The notes beneath the pieces are model-generated. The model was not told the origin of the DNA, did not search any database, and saw only the letters and a list, made by a program, of their open reading frames with translations. A DNA stretch of 35,437 bases from assembly GCA_035373905.1 (NCBI GenBank), contig DAOSOK010000044.1, positions 1-35,437 of the forward strand, read 5' to 3'. Below are positions 8,350 through 15,860 of the stretch, in pieces. Source of the stretch: Candidatus Ozemobacteraceae bacterium. GTDB lineage: Bacteria > Muiribacteriota > Ozemobacteria > Ozemobacterales > Ozemobacteraceae. The translations under genes and the position numbers were made by a program. Numbering within the stretch: the first letter of the stretch is position 1; the number at the start of each line of letters is the position of its first letter.

Positions 8350-8637
8350 CAATTCCGGGGACGTGATACCAAACTCAATTTCAGTGACGTGATATCAAGA
8401 CACCTATTGAGTCCTGCAGAATGAAAACCAACCGTTCGCCCTGAGCCTGTCGAAGGGCGAAATGAGGAACCATCGGCAAGTGGCTGTTCGTGCTTCGACA
8501 AGCTCAGCACGAACGGAGACACGAAGCTGGTTTTTGATATGCAAGGCTCAAAAAATCCATGAATCATGGGAGAAAAGCATTGAATCTCTCTGACACGGTC
8601 TCTTTTTCTGAATTCGATATCACGTCCCCCGAATTCG
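8350..8637. repeat. Outer inverted-repeat element interrupted by the dispersed repeat
   Basis: This is the gene-free gap between the radical SAM gene and the gene ending at 8641. Its left end reads AATTCCGGGGACGTGATACC (8351-8370). The inverse of its right end reads AATTCGGGGGACGTGATATC (8616-8635), differing at two of 20 positions. A further direct copy of GACGTGATATC is at 8385-8395. The 8405-8553 repeat lies between the ends, so this looks like a small non-autonomous element into which a second one inserted. No transposase is present. Confidence 0.6.
8405..8553 (+). repeat. Full-length dispersed repeat (copy 2), nested
   Basis: The 149-bp copy begins TATTGAGTCCTGCA (8405-8418). It ends with the diverged TGCAAGGCTCAAAA (8540-8553). 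Internal palindromes are TTCGCCCTGAGCCTGTCGA with AGGGCGAA, then GTTCGTGCTTCGACAAGCTC with AGCACGAAC. It lies inside the inverted-repeat element at 8350-8637. Confidence 0.85.
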
Positions 8638-8640
8638 CGG

Positions 8641-10662
8641 TTATGGGGATTTCCAGGTTAGGAGGGCGCATTGGGGGTCGGAATAGACGGGGGTGAGGCA
8701 CTTTTGGAAGAATTCTTCCTGGATTTTTCGGAAGCCTTCGCTGTCGATGTTCGCATACAGGGCGGCTGCGTGCCGGGGGAGATAGATGTAGGCGATGCCC
8801 TGTTCCTTCAGCAGGCGCTCGGCTTCGGCGGCCGAGCCGCTCCTGTACAGGAAATTGATGAAGTGGTGCGGAAGAAGGCCCGTCCAGAGGTGCGGTCGGC
8901 GGAGATGGTAGGTGCGCTCCTCGAGCAGGACGAGAATCTTTCCTTCACCGGTCAGGTGACGATTCGCCCAGTCGAAACAGGCGTAAAAAGGGAATTTCGA
9001 GGCGAGGAACCGGTCGGCCGGCATCGCCCCGGACACGGCGGGTTCGACGCGTGCAATCCGGTTCAGCCCGTACGAAGCCGTCCAGGTGCAGGACACGATC
9101 CCGAGAAGCATCCAGAACGCAAGTCGGCGGGGAGGCAATGCGAAGACCATCAAGGGAGCCGCCCAGGCCAGAAGCGCAACGAGAGGCAGCAGAAACCTGA
9201 TCTGGTGGCTTCCCAGCAGCCAGATTCCCAGCAACCACACGGCGCAGGCGAGAATGGCCCGTAAATCGGCCCCGCACTCCTCGCCGAGATCGGAAGAGGT
9301 GCGTGCCGGGGTTTCGGATATGCGGAAACCGAAGGCGTGCGAGAGAAGCAGAAGTCCGAACACCAGGACGAGAGGGCTCAACTGCCCGTCAAAATACTTT
9401 AGTGGATATATATCAGAGTGAAAGTGACCGTGAATGATGACGTTCCACGGCACAAGCAGGAGGTTTTCTATCTCGTGGCCCATGCCGAAGCGATCGGTGA
9501 ACGCCTCATACGAGAAGTCGATCAGGTCCTTCGAGCCGGCGGGAAGGCGATCGAACGGCAGGCCGGGAAGCCCGGGCTTTGCCTGAAACACGCCGGAAGC
9601 GTGGGGATACAGCGGATTTCCGGTCATGACCAGGTTTCGCCAGTAGAACGGTCCGGCGCCGAGGCCGAGAGAAATCAGCCCCCCGGCCAGCAGAGCGGAA
9701 CAAGCCTTCCAGGGGATTTTTCCGCGGCGTACAAGATCGTATGCGAGAATCGCGACAACGGGCAGAAGGGCAAGACCGAGATACTTCGTCGCCGGCAGCA
9801 GTCCGGCCAGCAGCCCCGCTATACGGCATGTCGAGGCTTCGGAACGGAGTCCGGAAGATCCGAGCAGCGTGAGGATGGCCACGAACACCAGGCACTGGAA
9901 AGGTTCGACGTAGGATGAGCCGGCGAGAAATACCAGCTCGGGATTCGACACCCAGGCCAGAAGCCCCACCGTTCCGGAAAGGCCATAGGTTCTCGCCATC
10001 AGAAGGCCGGCCCCGGTCAGGAACAGCAGATTGCCGAGACCGCCCAGGAGATCCCCGGTAAGAAGCCGAAGCCAGGCCAGGAAAGCGGCGTGAGCCAGGG
10101 GCCTGTAGGTGTTGAGTTGCGGCGACGGCTGCCAGAGCGTTCCGGTTTCGCTGAACTCGCGAATCGCCTGGAGATGATACACATGATCGTCGTGAGCGGT
10201 TGAAGGGGCGAGGGCACACACCCCGGCCATGACGCCGAACGCCAGCAGAACGAGCCAGGATGCCCCGTGGATACCCGCAAGAATCGACCCGTTCCCGGCA
10301 CGGGGAAGGCGGATTGCAGCAACGAGAGGAACGAGCAGGAGCAGAGCGGTTACCGGCCGCAGGAAGCCGAGGGTCAGCAGGGCGACACTGCCCAGGGTCA
10401 GCCAGACCAGGCCGACGGAGAATCTCGCGACGGGACATGCCGATGAGGAGCGGAAAAGCGCGAGCACGCCCCTGCCGATCCATTCCATCGTCTGGATGCC
10501 CGCGACGCATGCGGCGAACGCGAGGGCGCCCTTTCCCAGGATGTACGGCAGGCCAGACGGGTCTGCCAGCGCCATTCCGAACAGCGGATGCTCATGGGCA
10601 TAGACCGCCACGATCGCGATGGCAACGACCCCGGAAAACCAGGAAGCCCCTCGCGTGCTCAT
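8641..10662 (-). CDS. Polytopic membrane glycosyltransferase, GT-C/ArnT-like
   Basis: The 673-residue protein has about 12-14 hydrophobic segments and a soluble C-terminal domain (about the last 120 residues). The acidic motif AHDDHVYHLQAI (Asp158-Asp159) in the first large loop is characteristic of GT-C enzymes that use polyprenyl-phosphate-linked sugars (GT39/GT83 type). PATKYLG, YWRNLVMTGNPLYP and the C-terminal LLKEQGIAYIYL also fit that group. The start at 10662 overlaps the upstream stop by 4 nt (ATGA), so the two genes are translationally coupled. It probably adds a sugar to a surface glycan on the outer face of the inner membrane. The acceptor is unknown. Confidence 0.8.
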   Translation of the reverse strand: MSTRGASWFSGVVAIAIVAVYAHEHPLFGMALADPSGLPYILGKGALAFAACVAGIQTMEWIGRGVLALFRSSSACPVARFSVGLVWLTLGSVALLTLGFLRPVTALLLLVPLVAAIRLPRAGNGSILAGIHGASWLVLLAFGVMAGVCALAPSTAHDDHVYHLQAIREFSETGTLWQPSPQLNTYRPLAHAAFLAWLRLLTGDLLGGLGNLLFLTGAGLLMARTYGLSGTVGLLAWVSNPELVFLAGSSYVEPFQCLVFVAILTLLGSSGLRSEASTCRIAGLLAGLLPATKYLGLALLPVVAILAYDLVRRGKIPWKACSALLAGGLISLGLGAGPFYWRNLVMTGNPLYPHASGVFQAKPGLPGLPFDRLPAGSKDLIDFSYEAFTDRFGMGHEIENLLLVPWNVIIHGHFHSDIYPLKYFDGQLSPLVLVFGLLLLSHAFGFRISETPARTSSDLGEECGADLRAILACAVWLLGIWLLGSHQIRFLLPLVALLAWAAPLMVFALPPRRLAFWMLLGIVSCTWTASYGLNRIARVEPAVSGAMPADRFLASKFPFYACFDWANRHLTGEGKILVLLEERTYHLRRPHLWTGLLPHHFINFLYRSGSAAEAERLLKEQGIAYIYLPRHAAALYANIDSEGFRKIQEEFFQKCLTPVYSDPQCALLTWKSP

Positions 10663-13418
10663 GGCCGCCCCCCCCCCTGTCCTGCCGCCTTGGCGCGAAG
10701 ACGCGCCATGAAGGCGTCCCATTTCTGCCGATGGTATCCGCCCGCATCGGGATCATACCGACGCAGGGCCGTTTCGAAGGCCAGCGTCCACTGGTCGCCC
10801 GTCGAGCCGAGCGCCCACGGCCGGGGGCCATCGGAAAACACCGGTTCGAGCCGAACGGAGGAGCACAGGTTCAGAGCCGTCCGCCATTCTTCCCGGGCCT
10901 CATCCGGCCGGCCCGACGCGGCAAGCAGATCACCGTACCGTTCGATGATCCAGGGGTTCCCCGGGTCGCTCTCTCTCAGTCGCTGCAGCCGCTCGAACGC
11001 CGCGTCCGGCGGCAGAAAACCGGTCGAGAGGAAATCGCTTCGGAGGTTTTCATTGTTCTTGCTCCGGCGGACGATCTTTGCTTGTATCTTCGAGTATATA
11101 TCTTCAAATATTTCTTTTCGGTTCGCTTTCGCCGCCAACTCGAGCATGAACGCGAGGCATCCCATCCCCCAAGACGGATCGGCCATGGGCTCCGAGGGGG
11201 GAACGCGAACCAGGTCGAGGAGGTTCCAGGCGTCGCGCGCATGCTCGGGAAAACTCCGGGCCAGCGCGGAGTCGAGTTCTTTCGCCGGAAGCGGGACGCC
11301 ACGCCGGGCGAGGCATATCCCGATATCCGCGATCATCTGGGCTTCGTAGACGGTTTTCGGGGCGGCCGCCGTCCAGCGTGAAACGAGAAGCGACGTCATC
11401 GTCGCGCCGACGGCGGGGTGATCGAGCACGAGCGAAGGGCCCCACCCCCCACGCAGGACCGCCTCCCACGCGGCATCCGTCGCATCCGTCCCCGCGGCGG
11501 CACGCGCCAGGGCGAGGCGGGCCCAGCGGATTCCGAGCAGGTCTCGGGGCTCGAGGGAGACGGAGGCGGCGAGGTCTTCGAGCGACTTTACGGGGTGACC
11601 GGCCATTTCCCGCAGGCGGCCGCGAAGGAACCGTGGGAGATAGTATCCGGGCCACCCGGCCGCGATATCGTCGAGTTCGGCGAGATCGGCCTCGGACGGC
11701 GCCGTTCCCGTGCTCCAGCGGATGAGAAGGCGCTGCAGGCGTATCGCCAGGTCCGTCGGCCTGACGGTCGCGGCCCTGTCGAGGGTTTCGACCCAGGCGG
11801 GATTCCGGTTGCCGAGCAACTCGACCGACTGCCGGAACAGAAACGGGGCCCGATGGAGGCTAAAGATGCCATATATCATAATCAATAGTATCCCCGCGAA
11901 CGACCACGGCACCCACTTTTTCCCGGGAACGGCCTCGTCCGACGAACCGGAACCGCGTGCAGTTTCGCTGTATGCGCTCATCCCGAGCGCCATGAGCGAG
12001 GGGGTGAACCAGACGAAGTCGAACAGGCCCAGCGCCAGGAACGCGCCCCCCAGGCCGAAGGCGCCGGCCGACACGGCAGCCGAGGTTCCCCACAGGAACC
12101 CTGCGATCAGGAACAGCACAAGCAACGGAATGCCGCCGGAAAGCGCGATTTCGAGAAACAGGTTGTGGGTGTGGGGGTAAATCCAGTCGGCGGGAATCAT
12201 CCGCAAGGCGTCCGGCAGGGCAAGGGGCAACTGGCCGAATGCCATCATTCCATGGCCCAGCCAGGGATGCGCGCGGATCTGGTCGACGGCCGCCCGCCAG
12301 ATGAGATATCGTTCGTTATGGAATACTTCGAACCACAGCGACGTGTCGAAGAGCTTGTAGATGCACAGCAGGCCGATAACCAGGGCGGGGACGAGCGTCC
12401 GACGCGTGCACGCGTCGGCGAACCGGCGGCGGTGCAGGAGGAGGGCGGTCAGGAGAAACACCAGGATCGCGGCCCTTCCGCCGCTGGCCAGGAGGATGCC
12501 GAGATAGGCGATACAGGCGGCGGCGCGCGCCACCCGGCGGGCCGGAGCGGGGATCAGGTCCCACTCGGCGGGGCGGATGATGAATGTCAGCATGCCGAGG
12601 GCGTAGGCAGCCAGAAGGTTCGGATGCAGCCCGCCGGCGAAAACGCGTTTCTGCATCGCCGTCCACAGATCGGCCTCGCCGAGCATCATGCCGAACGCGG
12701 CCAGGACGATGGGAAACCCGGCGAGAACGAGCGCCTGCATCAACCGGTCGCCGGCGGCGGCGGCCGTGCCAGGCGCGAGAAAGAAGATCGTCAGGCTCGC
12801 CAGCGCGAGAAGCATCACCGCGGTGTTGCTTCCCGGGCCGCCCGCATGCGCGATCGCAAGAAAGCCCAGCGCCCCGGCCAGAAGGGCCGCGGGCAACCAC
12901 CGTATCGCGGGAAGCCGGCCGTTTGCGATGCGGCTCATGCCGGCGGTGACGAGGAGCAGGTCGAGGGCGGCGGCATCGAGGCCGAAACTCATGCCCAGGC
13001 CGATGGGACGGCACATACCGGCATCGAAGGTCAGGCCGAGGTGATACCCGGCCAGCAGCATCCGCTGTTCATCGGTTTCGGCAAGCGCGAGACAGGCTCC
13101 CCATGCAGCCCAGCTGATCGACACCAGCGCCTGGAACGCCTCGAACTCCCCCATCGCGGCAAGATGCAGGTGGCGCGACAACGTGATCCACAGCAGGTTT
13201 TCAGCGAACGACCGGCCCCGCCACGAGGCGATCCCGACGCACGCAGCCATCCAGGCGAGATCGATTGCGGGAAGTCCGAGCAGATCGCCTCGCCAGGGAA
13301 ACTCGTACAGATACACCCAGCAGGCGGTCACGGCCAGGAGAATGAAGTTCCAGACGCCGCGAAGAGTCCGAAAACGCTCTTCGATTCCGATTTCCCGCCC
13401 CGCCGCCGGAGTGTCCAT
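10659..13418 (-). CDS. O-antigen ligase/polymerase-like membrane protein with C-terminal TPR-like domain
   Basis: The 919-residue protein has about 12 TM segments up to residue 490. These are followed by a soluble, helical, TPR-like region with repeated LRxxAG and DPGNPWIIERYGDLLAASGRPDEA motifs. Wzy_C/WaaL features are SGGRAAILVFLL (about 312), HPWLGHGMMAFG (about 381) and HTHNLFLEIALSGGIPLL (about 418), the last carrying the conserved His of the ligase loop. Such fusions occur in O-antigen ligase and glycoprotein oligosaccharyltransferase (PglL-like) groups, so lipid A core or protein acceptors are both possible. ATG 13418 is chosen; the open frame continues upstream through repeat DNA and is not coding there. 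No good ribosome site is visible. A run of ten C (plus strand) lies near its 3' end. Confidence 0.82.
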   Translation of the reverse strand: MDTPAAGREIGIEERFRTLRGVWNFILLAVTACWVYLYEFPWRGDLLGLPAIDLAWMAACVGIASWRGRSFAENLLWITLSRHLHLAAMGEFEAFQALVSISWAAWGACLALAETDEQRMLLAGYHLGLTFDAGMCRPIGLGMSFGLDAAALDLLLVTAGMSRIANGRLPAIRWLPAALLAGALGFLAIAHAGGPGSNTAVMLLALASLTIFFLAPGTAAAAGDRLMQALVLAGFPIVLAAFGMMLGEADLWTAMQKRVFAGGLHPNLLAAYALGMLTFIIRPAEWDLIPAPARRVARAAACIAYLGILLASGGRAAILVFLLTALLLHRRRFADACTRRTLVPALVIGLLCIYKLFDTSLWFEVFHNERYLIWRAAVDQIRAHPWLGHGMMAFGQLPLALPDALRMIPADWIYPHTHNLFLEIALSGGIPLLVLFLIAGFLWGTSAAVSAGAFGLGGAFLALGLFDFVWFTPSLMALGMSAYSETARGSGSSDEAVPGKKWVPWSFAGILLIMIYGIFSLHRAPFLFRQSVELLGNRNPAWVETLDRAATVRPTDLAIRLQRLLIRWSTGTAPSEADLAELDDIAAGWPGYYLPRFLRGRLREMAGHPVKSLEDLAASVSLEPRDLLGIRWARLALARAAAGTDATDAAWEAVLRGGWGPSLVLDHPAVGATMTSLLVSRWTAAAPKTVYEAQMIADIGICLARRGVPLPAKELDSALARSFPEHARDAWNLLDLVRVPPSEPMADPSWGMGCLAFMLELAAKANRKEIFEDIYSKIQAKIVRRSKNNENLRSDFLSTGFLPPDAAFERLQRLRESDPGNPWIIERYGDLLAASGRPDEAREEWRTALNLCSSVRLEPVFSDGPRPWALGSTGDQWTLAFETALRRYDPDAGGYHRQKWDAFMARLRAKAAGQGGGRP
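10668..10677. repeat. Ten-nucleotide homopolymer (C on +, G on -) at a gene junction
   Basis: The run lies in the last codons of the ligase-like gene, immediately upstream of the ATG of the GT-C gene. A length change would alter the ligase C-terminus and move or abolish the ATGA overlap. It could be a phase-variable tract or a sequencing error. Confidence 0.6.
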
Positions 13419-13504
13419 GGCGGGTAAAATACCATGGCGACGGGGTTTTCCGCCACGTCCAGCACTTGATTTCTCAGGCTTCGACGTGGTACGCTCGCCC
13501 TCGG

Positions 13505-13656
13505 TATTGAGTCCTGCAGAGTGAAAACCACCCGTTCGCCCTGAGCTTGTCGAAGCCTGTCCTGAGCCTGCCGAAGGGGGCGAAAGCCTCTCGTGCTTCG
13601 ACAGGCTCAGCACGAACGGGAACGTGAAATCGACTTTTGTCATGCAGGAATCAATA
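13505..13656 (+). repeat. Full-length dispersed repeat (copy 3), between divergent glycan genes
   Basis: The 152-bp copy begins TATTGAGTCCTGCA (13505-13518) and ends TGCAGGAATCAATA (13643-13656). The middle differs from copies 1, 2 and 4: it carries an extra CCTGTCCTGAGCCTGCCGAA segment, shared with the partial copy at 22026-22110. It fills most of the gap between the ligase-like gene (minus) and the first epimerase (plus), so it may contain or displace their promoters. Confidence 0.85.
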
Positions 13657-13692
13657 GGTATCCTGCAAACTCCACAAAGTGAGTGCCGACTG

Positions 13693-14754
13693 ATGTTTCG
13701 AAATGCGCTTGTAGTCGGGGGGGCCGGGTTCGTCGGTTCGAATCTCGCCATCACCCTCAAACAGAACGTTCCGGCAGGGAATGTCCAGGCATTCGACAAC
13801 CTCCATCGCCGCGGCAGCGAGCTGACCCTCAAACGTCTGCGCGAGGCGGGGGTCGCCTTCGTGCACGGCGACATCCGCATTTCCGAGGATTTTGCGTGTT
13901 TCGGCGATCTCGACCTGATCATCGACTGTTCGGCCGAGCCGTCGGTCCTGGCCGGCATCGGCGGCGACCCGTCGTATGTCATCCAGACGAACCTGTTCGG
14001 GACCTTTCACATACTCGAACTCGCCCGTCGGAAGAACGCGCGGCTCGTGTTCCTTTCCACCAGCCGCGTCTACCCCGTCAGGCATCTTCTGAACATCCCT
14101 CTGCAGCAGACAGTCGGCCGATTCGTCCTGGGCAGCCCCCTCCCCCGCGGCCTCACGCCGGAGGGCATCACCGAGGAGTTCCCGCTGGACGGCCCCCGGA
14201 CGCTCTACGGGGCGAGCAAGTTGGCCAGCGAACTGTTAATCCAGGAATATATCGAGACCTATGGATTGAAAGCGGTCATCAACCGCTGCGGCATCATTAC
14301 GGGGCCCTGGCAGATGGGCAAGGTCGACCAGGGCGTCGTCGCCCTGTGGGTCGCGCATCACGTGTTCAAGCGGCCGCTGAAGACGATCGGCTTCGGCGGC
14401 CAGGGGCTGCAGGTCCGCGACGCAATCCATGTGGACGATCTGGCAGACCTTCTCGGGATCCAGCTTTCGAACATCGACAAGGCGAGCGGCACCTGCTTCA
14501 ACGTGGGCGGGGGCCACGCCGTCTCGTTCTCGCTCGCCGAACTGACCGCGCTCTGCGAGGAAGTTACCGGCAACCGGGTTCCGATGGAATCCGTGGCCGA
14601 GACGCGCCCGGGCGACGTTCCCTACTACGTGACGGATGCATCCCTCGTCAGTCGCACGTTCGGCTGGAAGCCGAAACGCGACATGCGTGCCATCGTGGCG
14701 GAGATCGCCTCCTGGATCGAGAGCCACCGCGACGAGCTGAAGGACATTCTTTGA
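13693..14754 (+). CDS. NAD-dependent epimerase/dehydratase, extended SDR
   Basis: The 353-residue enzyme has the NAD-binding motif GGAGFVG (9-15), STSRVYP (122-128) and the catalytic YxxxK as YGASK (Tyr172, Lys176). It then has RCGIITGPWQMGKVDQG and VRDAIHVDDLADL, typical of nucleotide-sugar epimerases. It is closest in feel to UDP-glucose 4-epimerase/CDP-paratose 2-epimerase relatives, and the exact sugar is not deducible. ATG 13693 is chosen because the fold starts at MFRNALVVGG; earlier in-frame ATGs fall inside the repeat. It leads a plus-strand operon with a second epimerase, a radical SAM protein and a GT4. A small perfect hairpin (CCGTGG ACTG CCACGG) lies in the 28-nt gap to the next gene. 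Confidence 0.9.
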   Translation: MFRNALVVGGAGFVGSNLAITLKQNVPAGNVQAFDNLHRRGSELTLKRLREAGVAFVHGDIRISEDFACFGDLDLIIDCSAEPSVLAGIGGDPSYVIQTNLFGTFHILELARRKNARLVFLSTSRVYPVRHLLNIPLQQTVGRFVLGSPLPRGLTPEGITEEFPLDGPRTLYGASKLASELLIQEYIETYGLKAVINRCGIITGPWQMGKVDQGVVALWVAHHVFKRPLKTIGFGGQGLQVRDAIHVDDLADLLGIQLSNIDKASGTCFNVGGGHAVSFSLAELTALCEEVTGNRVPMESVAETRPGDVPYYVTDASLVSRTFGWKPKRDMRAIVAEIASWIESHRDELKDIL

Positions 14755-14782
14755 TTTCCGTGGACTGCCACGGGGAGGAACC

Positions 14783-15844
14783 ATGAAGATAGCGATTGTC
14801 ACAGGATCGGCAGGATTGATCGGGGCGGAAGCCAGCCGTTTTTTCCATAGCAAGGGCTATACCATATTCGGCATCGACAACGACATGCGGAAGGAGTTTT
14901 TCGGCGACGAGGCCTCGACGCGCTGGATGCGCCTCGACCTCGAGCAGTCGCTGAAGAACTACAGGCATTTCGAGATCGACATCCGAGACGAAGCGGCGCT
15001 CGGCAACGCGTTCCGCGAGGCCGGTTCCGACCTCGCCCTCATCATCCACTGCGCCTCGCAGCCGTCCCACGACTGGGCGGCGAAGGCGCCGCACGTGGAT
15101 TTCACCGTGAATGCGAACGGCACGCTGAACCTGCTCGAACTGACCCGCCAGACCGCCCCGGAAGCACCGTTCATCTTCACCTCGACGAACAAGGTATACG
15201 GCGACACGCCGAACCGGCTTCCGCTCGTCGAGAAAGAGACCCGGTGGGAAGTCGACACCGCCCACCCCTTTTTCGAGCACGGCATCGATGAGTCGATGTC
15301 GATCGACCAGAGCCTGCACAGCCTCTTCGGCGCCTCGAAGGTCGCGGCGGACGTGCTGGTGCAGGAATACGGCCGCTATTTCCGGATGAAGACCGTCTGT
15401 TTCCGCGGCGGCTGCCTGACCGGCCCCGGCCATTCGGGAACCCAGCTGCACGGGTTCCTGGCCTACCTGATGAAGTGCGCCATCACGAAGACGCCGTACA
15501 AGGTGTTCGGATACAAGGGCAAGCAGGTGCGCGACAACATCCACAGCCACGATCTCGTGGAGGCGTTCTGGCAGTTCACGCAGAAGCCCCGCATGGGCGA
15601 GGTTTACAATATGGGCGGCTCGCGGCACAGCCACTGCTCGATGGTCGAAGCCATCAAAAAATGCGAAAATATCACTGGAAATACAATGATCACCGAATAT
15701 GTCGAGAGCAATCGCATCGGCGATCACATCTGGTATGTGAGCGACGTCCGCCGGTTCCAGGAACATTATCCCGACTGGAAATACCAGTATGACATCGACG
15801 AACTGCTGAAGGACATCTACAGGGGGCTCGTCGAGCGCCGCTGA
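14783..15844 (+). CDS. CDP-paratose 2-epimerase-like NAD-dependent epimerase
   Basis: The 353-residue extended SDR has GSAGLIG (8-14), FTSTNKVYGDTPNRLPL (132-148), the family block DESMSIDQSLHSLFGASK, FRGGCLTGPGHSGTQLHGF, and GKQVRDNIHSHDLV. This set matches proteins usually annotated as CDP-paratose 2-epimerase in surface-glycan loci. At the usual YxxxK site the sequence reads FGASK (Phe182, Lys186), so the canonical catalytic Tyr is missing; from memory this is shared by close relatives. GGAGG precedes the ATG. It probably provides a nucleotide sugar for the neighbouring glycosyltransferases. The substrate is uncertain. Confidence 0.87.
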   Translation: MKIAIVTGSAGLIGAEASRFFHSKGYTIFGIDNDMRKEFFGDEASTRWMRLDLEQSLKNYRHFEIDIRDEAALGNAFREAGSDLALIIHCASQPSHDWAAKAPHVDFTVNANGTLNLLELTRQTAPEAPFIFTSTNKVYGDTPNRLPLVEKETRWEVDTAHPFFEHGIDESMSIDQSLHSLFGASKVAADVLVQEYGRYFRMKTVCFRGGCLTGPGHSGTQLHGFLAYLMKCAITKTPYKVFGYKGKQVRDNIHSHDLVEAFWQFTQKPRMGEVYNMGGSRHSHCSMVEAIKKCENITGNTMITEYVESNRIGDHIWYVSDVRRFQEHYPDWKYQYDIDELLKDIYRGLVERR

Positions 15845-15860
15845 TCGGAAGGAGTCTGCC

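Noticed and set aside
13419..13982. N-terminal extension of the ligase-like frame by 188 codons
   Set aside because: It crosses the repeat at 13505-13656 and lies antisense to the epimerase gene. Its translation is low-complexity repeat sequence, and the membrane domain begins after ATG 13418.
14758..14773. Hairpin CCGTGG ACTG CCACGG between the two epimerase genes as a terminator
   Set aside because: The stem is only 6 bp, lacks a T-run and is immediately followed by the next gene's GGAGG site, so termination is unlikely.
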